64,000 bases of DNA from an uncultured Prevotella sp. (GTDB taxonomy: Bacteria > Bacteroidota > Bacteroidia > Bacteroidales > Bacteroidaceae). Both the position numbers and the translations under genes were made by a program. The first letter of the stretch is position 1, and the number at the start of each line of letters is the position of its first letter. The DNA lies in assembly GCA_946548085.1 (NCBI GenBank), contig CAMNPN010000078.1, forward strand, positions 1 through 64,000, written 5' to 3'. The notes beneath the pieces were generated by a model, which made no database searches, was not told where the DNA came from, and saw nothing but the letters and a program-made list of their open reading frames with translations. Below, in pieces: positions 44,129-52,576 of the stretch.

Positions 44129-45127
44129 ATGGAAAAGAATGATTTACGAATCGTGTTTATGGGAACGCCGGAGTTCGCGGTAGAGACGCTTAGAAAACTT
44201 CGGACTCACAATTATAATGTTGTTGGTGTCGTGACGCAGCCGGATAAGCCTGTAGGCAGACATGGTAGCATTTTGCAGCCATCGCCAGTCAAAGTGTATG
44301 CTCAGAAGTATCATATTCCTGTGTTGCAACCTGATAAAATGAAGGATCCGGAGTTCCTTCATCAGTTAAAGGCTTTGAAAGCTAATCTTCAGGTAGTAGT
44401 TGCATTCCGCATGTTGCCTGAGGTTGTCTGGAATATGCCTAAATTTGGAACATTCAATGTCCATGCAGCGTTACTTCCCCAATATCGTGGAGCAGCTCCT
44501 ATTAATTGGGCTATCATCAATGGTGAGAAAAAGACTGGTGTAACAACATTCTTCCTGGACAAGGATATAGACACTGGACGGATTATTTGTCAGAGTGAGT
44601 ATCGCATATATCGTACATTTAATGTAGAGACAGTCTATAATGCACTTATGGTGAGAGGAGCGAAACTGTGTCTGGAAACTCTGGATAAGGTGATTTTGTC
44701 AAACGGCTACCCCAAGTCCGTTCCACAAGATGAGCTTGTTACTCCTGGCCAGGAGCTTTTTAATGCTCCTAAGATATTCAAGGAAACGTGTGATATTAAC
44801 TGGACACAGAGCCCCCAACAGATTTATAATTTCGTTCGAGGCCTAAGTCCTGCTCCCTCAGCTTGGACGACAATCCAAAACTCCTTAGGCAATAGTTCTA
44901 TGCTGAAAATCTTCAAAACCAGGATTCCAAGCAAGAGACTTTCCGTCCTGCCTGGTACAATTATTGTAGAGAATAAGAACCTGTATGTTGCAGCAAAAGA
45001 TGGAGAACTGGTCGAGATAACAGAACTCCAGTTGGCAGGAAAGAAAAAGATGTCGGCAAAGGACTTCCTAAATGGTAACAAAGATATTGTGACATGGCGC
45101 TGCGTTCATACAACGGACTCTGTGTAA
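44129..45127 (+). CDS. fmt: methionyl-tRNA formyltransferase
   Basis: 332 residues; formylates initiator Met-tRNA with 10-formyl-THF. The start at 44129 is chosen because MEKNDLRIVFMGTPEFA matches the family; an in-frame GTG at 44111 would lie inside the repeat. Motifs: GVVTQPDKPVGRHG, AFRMLPEVVW, NVHAALLPQYRGAAPINWAI with the catalytic Asn-His, KDIDTGRII. Both flanks carry CACAGATTACACAG repeats and the gene is clearly AT-richer than rpe (two sampled 60-base windows give about 32% and 42% G+C), a sign that this allele may be foreign or moved with the repeats. Confidence 0.96.
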   Translation: MEKNDLRIVFMGTPEFAVETLRKLRTHNYNVVGVVTQPDKPVGRHGSILQPSPVKVYAQKYHIPVLQPDKMKDPEFLHQLKALKANLQVVVAFRMLPEVVWNMPKFGTFNVHAALLPQYRGAAPINWAIINGEKKTGVTTFFLDKDIDTGRIICQSEYRIYRTFNVETVYNALMVRGAKLCLETLDKVILSNGYPKSVPQDELVTPGQELFNAPKIFKETCDINWTQSPQQIYNFVRGLSPAPSAWTTIQNSLGNSSMLKIFKTRIPSKRLSVLPGTIIVENKNLYVAAKDGELVEITELQLAGKKKMSAKDFLNGNKDIVTWRCVHTTDSV

Positions 45128-45135
45128 GTGACGTT

Positions 45136-45162
45136 TCTGTGAGAATCTGTGTAATCTGTGGC
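45136..45162 (-). repeat. CACAGATTACACAG repeat, copy 3
   Basis: TCTGTGAGAATCTGTGTAATCTGTGGC in two units, 8 bases after the fmt stop and in the same orientation as copy 2, so fmt is bracketed by direct copies. Confidence 0.8.
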
Positions 45163-45227
45163 AAAAAATTTTGAGAATTATATAATAAAGTAGCAGGTGT
45201 TTGCGTTTCTTAGGTATAAACATTTAA

Positions 45228-45235
45228 TTACTTTG
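45228..45235 (+). promoter_or_regulatory. -7-like box three bases before a small ORF
   Basis: TTACTTTG, one mismatch to TAnnTTTG, then CCT, then ATG. A leaderless message is implied if it is used. Confidence 0.5.
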
Positions 45236-45238
45236 CCT

Positions 45239-45355
45239 ATGAAGCATTTTACTCCCGAATCATTCAAGCCCCGCGAGCAGACGCTCGACATCATCAGGCA
45301 GTTCGCTTACACCTTCCGCGTTAATAACAATCAACAGGTTGTTTGTCTGAATTGA
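45239..45355 (+). CDS. 38-residue conserved-looking small protein
   Basis: ATG to TGA, 38 codons: begins MKHFTPESFKPREQTLDIIR and ends QQVVCLN. The codon use is G+C-rich at third positions in the middle, like a real gene, and Lys/Arg-Glu-Thr-Leu-Asp...Phe-Ala-Tyr resembles small ORFs I associate with Bacteroidales, but I cannot name a family. It is 7 bases upstream of rpe and directly behind a -7-like box, so it may be a leaderless ORF acting as a leader peptide for rpe, or an independent small protein. Confidence 0.55.
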   Translation: MKHFTPESFKPREQTLDIIRQFAYTFRVNNNQQVVCLN

Positions 45356-45362
45356 CAAGATT

Positions 45363-46010
45363 ATGGCATTAGTATCTCCTTCATTGCTCGCCGCCGACTT
45401 CCTGCATCTCGACCGCGACATCGACATGATCAACCGTAGTGAGGCCGACTGGCTTCATCTCGACGTGATGGACGGTTCCTTCGTCCCTAACATCTCCTTT
45501 GGCTTCCCTGTCCTCGAGGCGGTGGCCAAGGCCTGTAAGAAACCCCTTGATGTGCACTACATGATAGAGCGGCCAGAACGATACATCAAGCAGACCGCCA
45601 AACTCGGCGCCATGATGATGAACGTTCATTACGAGGCCTCGGTCCATCTGCACCGCACCGTCCAGGAGATCCACGATGCCGGCATGAAGGCTGGCGTCAC
45701 GCTGAACCCTTCAACGCCCGTCAGTGTGTTGGAAGATATCATCGGCGATGTGGAGATGGTGCTGCTGATGAGTGTCAATCCGGGCTTCGGCGGACAGAAG
45801 TTTATTGAGAACACCATTGATAAGGTGAAGCGCCTTCGTCGGATGATTGCCGAGAAAGGCTGCCAGACGCTCATTGAGGTGGATGGCGGTGTGCAGGGTG
45901 AGACGGCGCCGCGCCTCGTGGCGGCTGGTGTCGACGTGCTCGTCAGCGGCAGCTATGTCTTCAATGCTCCCGATCCCGAACAGGTCATCCACGGATTAAG
46001 AAGTCTTTAA
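45363..46010 (+). CDS. rpe: ribulose-phosphate 3-epimerase
   Basis: 215-residue TIM barrel that interconverts ribulose-5-P and xylulose-5-P in the pentose phosphate pathway. Motifs: SLLAADFLHL, WLHLDVMDGSFVPNISFG (metal His/Asp), HYMIERPERYI, MSVNPGFGGQKFI, EVDGGV and VSGSYVF. Full length with ATG at 45363. The TAA is directly followed by AGCCACTGATTGCAC, a degenerate copy of the CACAGATTACACAG family, then AGTTTATAG repeats. Confidence 0.97.
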   Translation: MALVSPSLLAADFLHLDRDIDMINRSEADWLHLDVMDGSFVPNISFGFPVLEAVAKACKKPLDVHYMIERPERYIKQTAKLGAMMMNVHYEASVHLHRTVQEIHDAGMKAGVTLNPSTPVSVLEDIIGDVEMVLLMSVNPGFGGQKFIENTIDKVKRLRRMIAEKGCQTLIEVDGGVQGETAPRLVAAGVDVLVSGSYVFNAPDPEQVIHGLRSL

Positions 46011-46160
46011 GCCACTGATTGCACTTACTGTTTTCTGTTTATAGTTTATAGTTTATAGTTTATAGATGATATGTTCTATAGGCGAGTTATTAGCTTGCAC
46101 AGAACTGCTTGCCAAGTAATCATCTATAAACTATAAACTATAAACAATAAACTCTAAACC
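46011..46160. repeat. AGTTTACAG repeat, copy 3, preceded by a degenerate CACAGATTACACAG copy
   Basis: 46011-46024 (GCCACTGATTGCAC) resembles the clc-fmt repeat. 46036-46068 is a run of AGTTTATAG ending in ATGAT; the far arm has GCTTGCCAAGTAATCAT (46107-46123), the exact inverse of the 17-base core of copy 4, then inverted CTATAAACTATAAAC units to 46159. It fills the gap between convergent rpe and the sigma-factor gene. Confidence 0.85.
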
Positions 46161-46167
46161 ATATACA

Positions 46168-46764
46168 TCACTCCAGCACGAGGTTCACACCATGCTGGCT
46201 TGTCAGTTTCCGCAGGTTGATGAGGGCGTAGCGCATACGTCCGAGTGAGGTGTTGATACTCACGCCGGTAAGCTGGGCAATCTCCTTGAACGACAGCTCC
46301 TGATAGTAGCGCATGAATACCACCTCGCGCTGTTGTTCGGGCAGGGCCTCCATCAGCTTCTTCACGTCGCGCAGCACCTGGGCATTGGCCAGCTCGCTCT
46401 CACGGCTGTCGTCCATCACCGAGTTGCTGTTCAGGTTGGAGAGATCGTTGTCCTTTGTCGGCTCCACGATGTGACGGCATTTCTGGGCACGGTAGTAGTC
46501 GATGATAACGTTGTGGGCCACGCGTGTCAGCCACCAGAAGAACTTTCCCGTGTCTTTATATCTGCCTGTCTGCAGCTTGGTGATAGCTTTCAAGAAGGTC
46601 TCCTGAAACAAGTCATTGGCCAAATTCTCGTCTTTCACTATATACGAGATATAGCTGAAGATCTTGTCCTGGTTCCTTGAAAGTAACTCATCGAATGCTC
46701 GGTTATTGCCATTGATGTAGGATAATGCCAACTCTTCGTCGGTCATACTTTCTAAAGTACTCAT
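46168..46764 (-). CDS. ECF-type RNA polymerase sigma factor
   Basis: 198 residues. Sigma region 2 (YINGNNRAFDELLSRNQDKIFSYI, in part; NLANDLFQETFLKAI; FWWLTRVAHNVIIDYYR) and region 4 (LPEQQREVVFMRYYQELSFKEIAQLTGVSINT) are both present, with no anti-sigma gene beside it. Homologues of this subfamily are widespread in Bacteroidetes as general RpoE-like factors. It has its own -33/-7 promoter at 46839-46870. Confidence 0.93.
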   Translation of the reverse strand: MSTLESMTDEELALSYINGNNRAFDELLSRNQDKIFSYISYIVKDENLANDLFQETFLKAITKLQTGRYKDTGKFFWWLTRVAHNVIIDYYRAQKCRHIVEPTKDNDLSNLNSNSVMDDSRESELANAQVLRDVKKLMEALPEQQREVVFMRYYQELSFKEIAQLTGVSINTSLGRMRYALINLRKLTSQHGVNLVLE

Positions 46765-46838
46765 ATACTATTTTATTTTATCGTATTGAGTAGAGTCTGT
46801 TTCGATAGGCAATAATCTTTTTAATTGTTAATACGCCG

Positions 46839-46870
46839 CAAAAGTAAGTATTTTTGTTGAAACAACCAAA
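46839..46870 (-). promoter_or_regulatory. promoter of the sigma-factor gene
   Basis: Minus strand TACTTTTG (46846-46839) with TTTG (46870-46867) 20 bases upstream. Confidence 0.7.
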
Positions 46871-46885
46871 TATTTTCCAAAAAAA

Positions 46886-46954
46886 AGCTACAGATTACGC
46901 AGAATTACACAGATTATTCATTAATTTCGTCGAAAATCTGTGTAATCTGTAGCT
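46886..46954. repeat. CACAGATTACACAG inverted pair at a divergent promoter
   Basis: AGCTACAGATTAC...TTACACAGATT (46886-46915) faces AATCTGTGTAATCTGTAGCT (46935-46954). The pair can fold into a long stem. Its right end lies 7 bases before the -7 box of the kinase-GalU gene. Confidence 0.85.
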
Positions 46955-46961
46955 TTTTATG

Positions 46962-46969
46962 TACCTTTG
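46962..46969 (+). promoter_or_regulatory. -7 box of the kinase-GalU gene
   Basis: TACCTTTG, 23 bases before the ATG. The -33 region would fall inside the repeat arm at 46935-46954. Confidence 0.65.
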
Positions 46970-46992
46970 CACCATCTAAAAAGCAATGTGAT

Positions 46993-48927
46993 ATGATGAA
47001 ATTATTTGTTCCGGGGCGTCTTTGCCTCTTTGGTGAGCATACCGACTGGGCCGGCCACTACCGTACGATGAATGCCGATATAGCGCCAGGTGCAGCCATT
47101 GTGACGGGTATCGAGCAGGGCATCTATGCCGAGGTAGAGCGATCGAGTATCTTTGAGCTCTATAGTGAGGCCCCCGAGATAGAGAAGGTGTGGCAGGACT
47201 TCTCCTGTCGGATGGACGAGGTGGAACTGAAGCGTATCGCCAAGTCGGGCTCGTTCTTCTGCTACTGCGCCGGTGTGGCCTCCTATATGCTGGAGTGGTA
47301 CAAGGTGGGTGGCGTGCGTATCCGCATCACTTCGATGACGCTTCCCATGAAGAGCGGTCTCTCCTCGTCGGCAGCCATCTGTGTGCTTGTCGCACGTGCG
47401 TTCAACTTATTATATAATCTGAATCTGAACACCCTGGGCGAGATGAACATTGCCTACCTGGGTGAGCTGCGCACATCGAGCCGCTGTGGACGTCTCGACC
47501 AGGCCTGCGCCTTCGGCGTGAAGCCGAACCTGATGACCTTCGACGGTGATGAGATCGAGGTGCGCTCGCTGAATGTGAAGAAGCACCTTTATTGGGTCTT
47601 TGCCGACCTCTGTGCCGAGAAGGACACTATCAAGATCCTCTCCGACCTGAACAAGGCCTACCCGTTTCCCACGACCGATGCCGACCGTGCTGAGCACGAG
47701 GCCCTCGGCCAGCAGAACCTCGACATCATAGACCGTGCTATCCGCTACATGGCAGAAGGCGAGGTGGAGGCCTTGGGCCGGCTGATGACCGAGGCCGAGG
47801 CCCTCTTCGACGCGAAGGTGGCGCCGATGTCTCCGGCCCTGTGGTCGCCCAAGCTCCATAGCGTGTTGCAGGATCCCAATGTGCAGCGGCTTGTGTGGGG
47901 CGGCAAGGGTGTCGGCTCCCACGGCGACGGCTCCGTGCAGTTCCTCGCCCGCAGCGCCGAGGCCCAGCACCAGCTCGTCGACTATCTCAACGACCGCGGC
48001 CTGAAGGCCTATGAGCTTACGCTGAAGCCCGTCCACACCGTGCGCCGCGCCATCATTCCCGTGGCAGGCTTTGGCACCCGGCTCTATCCTGCCACCCGTG
48101 CCCTGAAGAAGGATTTCTTCCCCATACCTTGTCATGATGGCATGGTGAGGCCCGTCATCCTCATCCTGCTCGAAGAGCTCATCAAGAGCGGCATCGAGGA
48201 GATCTGCCTCGTGCTCGGCTCCGAGGAGGAGCGCCAGCAATATGCCGACTACTTCGAGCGGCCCCTCTCCGACGAGCATCTCAGCAAGCTCAATGCCGAG
48301 GCCCGGGAGTATGAGGCCCACATCCTCGACATCGGCAAGCGCCTGCACTACGTCTATCAGCGTGAGAAGCGCGGCTTCGGCCATGCCGTCTACCAGGCAG
48401 CGCAGTTCGCCCGCAACGAGCCCGTGATGCTGCTCCTGGGCGACACGATCTACCGCAGCGACTCCAACAAGCCGTGCGCCCTGCAGCTGATTGAGGAGTA
48501 TGAGCGTTACAACACGCTGATGGTGAGCATCCACAGCATCCCTCTGGCCGATGTGAGCCATTATGGCATCCTGCACGGCATCTGGGAAGACAAGGAGCAC
48601 AGCGTGCTCAACGTCGACGTGATGTGTGAGAAGCCCAAGCCGAGCTATGCCGAGGAGTTCTTAGGTGTGCGCAACAAGGATGGTGAGCGGGAGTACTACA
48701 GCGTCTTCGGACAGTATATCCTCACCCCCGAGGTGTTTGCCCAGTTGCACGAGGACATCATGCGGCGTGAGATCGACGGCGACCACGTCAGCGAGATTGA
48801 GCTCACCTCAGCCCTTGAGGCTGTGCGCCAGCGCAGCGGCATGATGGGTGTGCGGCTGAAGGGTCGCATGTTCGACATGGGCAATCCCACGGCCCTCGCC
48901 CGCTGTGTAGAGCAGTACTCGAAATAG
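46993..48927 (+). CDS. GHMP sugar kinase - GalU-type uridylyltransferase fusion
   Basis: 644 residues in two domains. N-terminal about 1-345: GHMP kinase with VPGRLCLFGEHTDWAG (substrate end), MKSGLSSSAAIC (ATP loop, near residue 120) and WGGKGVGSHGDGS. C-terminal about 352-644: nucleotidyltransferase of the GalU kind, IIPVAGFGTRLYPATRALKK, LGDTIYRSD, VFGQYILTPEVF. The protein could phosphorylate a free sugar at C1 and then activate it with UTP, as the FKP enzyme does for fucose in Bacteroides with the domains in the opposite order. Plausible sugars are glucuronate, galacturonate, galactose or arabinose; galacturonate would fit the pectin locus, but nothing fixes it. Start could be 46993 or 46996. 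Confidence 0.88.
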   Translation: MMKLFVPGRLCLFGEHTDWAGHYRTMNADIAPGAAIVTGIEQGIYAEVERSSIFELYSEAPEIEKVWQDFSCRMDEVELKRIAKSGSFFCYCAGVASYMLEWYKVGGVRIRITSMTLPMKSGLSSSAAICVLVARAFNLLYNLNLNTLGEMNIAYLGELRTSSRCGRLDQACAFGVKPNLMTFDGDEIEVRSLNVKKHLYWVFADLCAEKDTIKILSDLNKAYPFPTTDADRAEHEALGQQNLDIIDRAIRYMAEGEVEALGRLMTEAEALFDAKVAPMSPALWSPKLHSVLQDPNVQRLVWGGKGVGSHGDGSVQFLARSAEAQHQLVDYLNDRGLKAYELTLKPVHTVRRAIIPVAGFGTRLYPATRALKKDFFPIPCHDGMVRPVILILLEELIKSGIEEICLVLGSEEERQQYADYFERPLSDEHLSKLNAEAREYEAHILDIGKRLHYVYQREKRGFGHAVYQAAQFARNEPVMLLLGDTIYRSDSNKPCALQLIEEYERYNTLMVSIHSIPLADVSHYGILHGIWEDKEHSVLNVDVMCEKPKPSYAEEFLGVRNKDGEREYYSVFGQYILTPEVFAQLHEDIMRREIDGDHVSEIELTSALEAVRQRSGMMGVRLKGRMFDMGNPTALARCVEQYSK

Positions 48928-48934
48928 GGAGTGA

Positions 48935-49054
48935 TTTCGAGGAGGGAGGAGTGAGGAGTGTGGAGTGAGAATAGTCTGCAGAGGAGTGTGTTGCCCGCAT
49001 GTCCCGCGCTGGAAGTAATCTCACTCCACACTCCTCACTCCTCCCTCCTCGAAA
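48935..49054. repeat. perfect 36-bp inverted repeat (GGAGTGAGGAG family)
   Basis: 48935-48970 and 49019-49054 are exact inverses, 36 of 36 bases, with a 48-base centre. The arms are built from GGAGG/GGAGTG/GAGTGAG units and begin 7 bases after the kinase-GalU stop and immediately at the LRR stop, so the element fills the convergent gap. It could terminate both transcripts. Confidence 0.9.
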
Positions 49055-52000
49055 TTATTTCTTCATGATAATCTTCTGAACCAGCGGGATGTCGTCCTTG
49101 TCGGCATTGCCGTTGTTGTTCATGTCGGCGGCGGGGATGCTGAAGCCCGTCACGGGCAATCCCTTTATGCTGCGTGTGATGGCCACGATGTCGGCCACGT
49201 TCACCACGCCGTCGCCGTTGGCGTCGCCAGGCGTGATGCCGTTATAGACCGCCCAGCCGCTGCCGTCCCACATCAGGATCGTCCAGCCCTTGGCTTCGGT
49301 GGCAGCCACCTGCGCCTTGGTCATCTTGTTCACGTCAGCCGCATCGTTTGTGTACACTTGCAGCTTTGGAGAGCCTCCTTGTGAGTGCAGGCTACCGACG
49401 AGTGTCTGCATGCCGTCGCCGTAGATCTTATTGCTGTAGCAACTCAGGAGCGTCAGTTTCTTGTTCTGTGTCACGTTGAGCGTGGTCAGCTGGTTTTCGT
49501 CGCAATAAAGTTGCTCCAGTGCCGTGTTCTTCGAGAGGTCGAGGGCAGTCAGCTTGTTGCCGACGCAGTCCAGATAGGTCAGCGCCGTGTTCTTCGTCAC
49601 GTCGAGCTCCGAGAGCTGATTGCCGGTGCAAATCAGTTTCGTCAGCGCCGTGTTCTTCGAGAGGTCGAGCGAAGTCAGCTTGTTGCCGAGGCAGTCCAGC
49701 GATGTCAGGGCTGTGAAGTGCTCTATGCCCTTCAGGTTGCTGATGTCCTTCATCGCGGCACTCATCTCCGTGACGGCGGCAATCTCCGCTTCGGTGAGGT
49801 ATCCGCTCTCGTCGAGGTCGATGGAGGGGTCGCTGACAAAGGCGCGGAAGTTCGCGTCGGGGAAGTTCGTCGCGTTGATGTGTACGGCGAAGATGCCGGC
49901 ATAGTCTTCAAACTGTTTGGTCTCAAGGTTATACTTCATCACTTTCCAACCCTTTGCCTTGGCGGTAGTCACGTGTGTCGTCGTTATTTCGTTGTTGTCA
50001 TCGGCCAAATCTTCTCTAAGTATATACAGGGTTGATTCGTTTACTGTTGGTAGACTTTCTACCAGTGCCTCCATGCCCTTGCCGCGGATTTGATTTCTGT
50101 AACAATACAGGTTCACCAACTTAGTGTTCTTCGATACGTCAAGCGTGGTAAGCTGATTGTCGCTGCAATCCAAACTTGTCAGTGCCGTGTTATTCGACAC
50201 GTCGAGCGTGGTCAGCTGATTGTTGTAACATTTCAAAGATGTCAGTGCTGTGTTCTTCGACAAGTCGAGCGAGGTCAGCTGATTGGTGCCGCAGCCCAAA
50301 GTTGTCAGTGCCGTGTTCTTCGACACGTCAAGCGTGGTCAGCTGATTGGTGCCGCAGCCCAAAGTTGTCAGTGCTGTGTTCTTCGACAAGTCGAGCGTGA
50401 TGAGCTTGTTCCTTTGGCAATCCAATATTTTCAGTTCTGTGTTCTTCGACATGTCGAGCGTGGTCAGCTCGTTGGAGTTGCAGTCCAGTGAAGTCAGGGC
50501 TGTGAAGTGCTCGATACCTTTTAGGTCAATGATGTTTTTGTTTCTGACATTAATCATCTTTATGGCGGCAGTCTCCTTTTCAGTGAGAACTCCGTCTTTG
50601 CCGTAATCCTGGTCGAGGATCCATTTGCGGAAATTGTCGTCGGGGAAGTTCGTAGCGTCGATGGTAATGGCGGGGATGCCGGCATAGTCCGTGTAGTTGG
50701 TGCCGTCAACCATCCTCACCTGCCAGTTCTTGGCTTTGGCGGCAGCCACCTGTAGCGAGTTGATCTCGTTGCCTTCGGTGGCCTTCGTGCTATAGGCGCA
50801 GAGTGTTCCTCCGTTAGTTGGCAGGCTGGCGATGAGCGCATCCATGTTCGTGCCGCTGATCTGGTTGCCCTCGCAGTGCAGCACCTCCAGCTTCGTGTTC
50901 TGCGACACGTCGAGTTTCGTCAGCTTGTTGTTGCTGCAATACAGCTCCTGCAGGTTCGTGAAGTACTCGATGCCCGTCAGGTCGGCTATCCCCTGATCCT
51001 TGACGTCTATATAGTTCACGTTGGAAACGGTCGTGGGGAGATAGCCAAGGATGCCGTAATTCTGTGCGAGGATCCAGTTGCGGAAGATCGCGTCGGGGAA
51101 GTGCGCCTCGTCGATGGGCGTGCCTACGGCATTGTTAGGGATGATGGTAAGCGCCTTGCAGGCATTGCCGTTGGCATCGAGGATGTCAGAACCACTCAGC
51201 TGGGCACCCGACGGGTTGATGAGGTGGCAGTCGCTCAGCACGATGGCGTCTGTCTTTTCGCACCATATAGCCTTCTCCGTACTGGAAATGTTTATGGATG
51301 AGCCCTTGATGGTCAGATTGCCATCCGTTACATAAATGCCATATTCCGTCCCCGACGTGTTGATGATGGCCTTGTCGATTGTCAGGGAGCCACCGCCGTT
51401 AACATAGATGGCTTCACCTCCGCCGCACTTCAGTGTCAGCGCACCTTGTCCCTTGATGGTCATGTTGGAACGATAATTCCAGATGGGATTATTTGATGCA
51501 CAATCTATCTCGATACTCGAATTAACATTGACGGTCAGATCCTCTCTTGTACGGATGCCATATACCCCCGTCTCGCTCACAGTGATGTTATTGTTGAGGG
51601 TGAGTGTTTTGGTTTCAGAATCATAGACGGCAGCTCCGTCGCCGAGGATGTCGTTCTTGTTCTTGGCCGTCACTCTCGTACCCGCTATCATCAGATCATA
51701 ATAATCTACGAATGTCACATTCACTTTATCAGCAGCGTCTCCATTTCTCCATCTGTCTTCATCGGCCTGTCTTTGGTCGCTCCTCACGAAACACAATGTC
51801 GTCCCATCGGGTTTGAAGTCATCGCATCCGTAGTCAGTCCACACGAAAGTATAGGCAAAGCAAAGGATCTCTTCCACATTCACGCACCCCTTGAAGGCGT
51901 CTCTCTCGATTTTTTTTAAACTTCCACCAAACACCAGCTTTCTCAGTCCGCTGCATCCTTTGAAGGCGTTCTGTCCGATGGTTTCCAGATATTCGGGTAA

Positions 52001-52411
52001 TTCGACTTCTGTCAGTCCTGTGCAGTCCTTAAATGCTCCCTTACCGATACTTGTTAATCTATAATTGATTTTTACCGAAGTCAGTTTGCTGCAACCACTC
52101 AAGGCGTTGTCTGAGATGCTCTTAACAGAATAGACGTGGGCAACGCCCTCTGTTTCGTCAGGTATAAATATTTCCCCAGGAATTATCAGGTCGGCAGGGA
52201 TTTCGTCCTCATCATAAACATACACCTCCACCTCACGGTTTGGCGTCTCGCTCGTCACCTTATACGTCAGTCCTCCCCTGGTAAACGTGTCGCCCACTCT
52301 GGCCCACGTAGCCACCGTCGCCGTCAGGGCGATGACCATTGCCATTACTCTCCTCCACAGGCCGCTTGCCGGCACGTGACTCGTCAGAATGCTTTTGAAA
52401 GAATATTCCAT
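49055..52411 (-). CDS. secreted leucine-rich-repeat protein with dockerin-like end
   Basis: 1118 residues. The start at 52411 is chosen over 52441, because the -7 box (52439-52446) covers the upstream Met and AAGGACGAG precedes 52411. A long basic N terminus leads to a signal-like helix (MAMVIALTATVATWA). Residues about 90-200 are BspA-like LRR units (IGKGAFKDCTGLTEVELPEY), 250-410 a parallel beta-helix-like part, then two blocks of about 21-residue LRRs of the pattern LxxLxCxxNxLTxLDLSKNTA (about 480-800 and 900-1040). The end has two dockerin-like Ca loops (GDANGDGVVNVADIVAITR, DMNNNGNADKDDIPLVQKI). Likely a surface adhesin or scaffold component. Confidence 0.88.
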   Translation of the reverse strand: MEYSFKSILTSHVPASGLWRRVMAMVIALTATVATWARVGDTFTRGGLTYKVTSETPNREVEVYVYDEDEIPADLIIPGEIFIPDETEGVAHVYSVKSISDNALSGCSKLTSVKINYRLTSIGKGAFKDCTGLTEVELPEYLETIGQNAFKGCSGLRKLVFGGSLKKIERDAFKGCVNVEEILCFAYTFVWTDYGCDDFKPDGTTLCFVRSDQRQADEDRWRNGDAADKVNVTFVDYYDLMIAGTRVTAKNKNDILGDGAAVYDSETKTLTLNNNITVSETGVYGIRTREDLTVNVNSSIEIDCASNNPIWNYRSNMTIKGQGALTLKCGGGEAIYVNGGGSLTIDKAIINTSGTEYGIYVTDGNLTIKGSSINISSTEKAIWCEKTDAIVLSDCHLINPSGAQLSGSDILDANGNACKALTIIPNNAVGTPIDEAHFPDAIFRNWILAQNYGILGYLPTTVSNVNYIDVKDQGIADLTGIEYFTNLQELYCSNNKLTKLDVSQNTKLEVLHCEGNQISGTNMDALIASLPTNGGTLCAYSTKATEGNEINSLQVAAAKAKNWQVRMVDGTNYTDYAGIPAITIDATNFPDDNFRKWILDQDYGKDGVLTEKETAAIKMINVRNKNIIDLKGIEHFTALTSLDCNSNELTTLDMSKNTELKILDCQRNKLITLDLSKNTALTTLGCGTNQLTTLDVSKNTALTTLGCGTNQLTSLDLSKNTALTSLKCYNNQLTTLDVSNNTALTSLDCSDNQLTTLDVSKNTKLVNLYCYRNQIRGKGMEALVESLPTVNESTLYILREDLADDNNEITTTHVTTAKAKGWKVMKYNLETKQFEDYAGIFAVHINATNFPDANFRAFVSDPSIDLDESGYLTEAEIAAVTEMSAAMKDISNLKGIEHFTALTSLDCLGNKLTSLDLSKNTALTKLICTGNQLSELDVTKNTALTYLDCVGNKLTALDLSKNTALEQLYCDENQLTTLNVTQNKKLTLLSCYSNKIYGDGMQTLVGSLHSQGGSPKLQVYTNDAADVNKMTKAQVAATEAKGWTILMWDGSGWAVYNGITPGDANGDGVVNVADIVAITRSIKGLPVTGFSIPAADMNNNGNADKDDIPLVQKIIMKK

Positions 52412-52438
52412 AATCTCGTCCTTTTTTTTATTATGGTG

Positions 52439-52446
52439 CAAATATA
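52439..52446 (-). promoter_or_regulatory. -7 box of the LRR gene
   Basis: Minus strand TATATTTG; it places transcription start near 52433 and rules out the longer ORF start at 52441. Confidence 0.7.
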
Positions 52447-52576
52447 CGAATAATTTCTGAGATATGCAAGTTTTTAAGTCACTTTTTTAGCTGCGACCGT
52501 ATATTTTCGGTTTTGATTCGGCTGCTGCTGAAATGTCAAGAATATGGAAGTAAATATTTTTCCGTCTGAATGTGCC

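Noticed and set aside
47410..48600. 396-codon ORF opposite the kinase-GalU gene
   Set aside because: Shadow of the G+C-rich coding strand; no recognisable domain or ribosome-binding site.
50100..50500. Regularly spaced DNA repeats resembling a CRISPR array
   Set aside because: The period of about 63 bases matches the 21-residue LRR in frame, spacers are not unrelated, and no cas genes are present.
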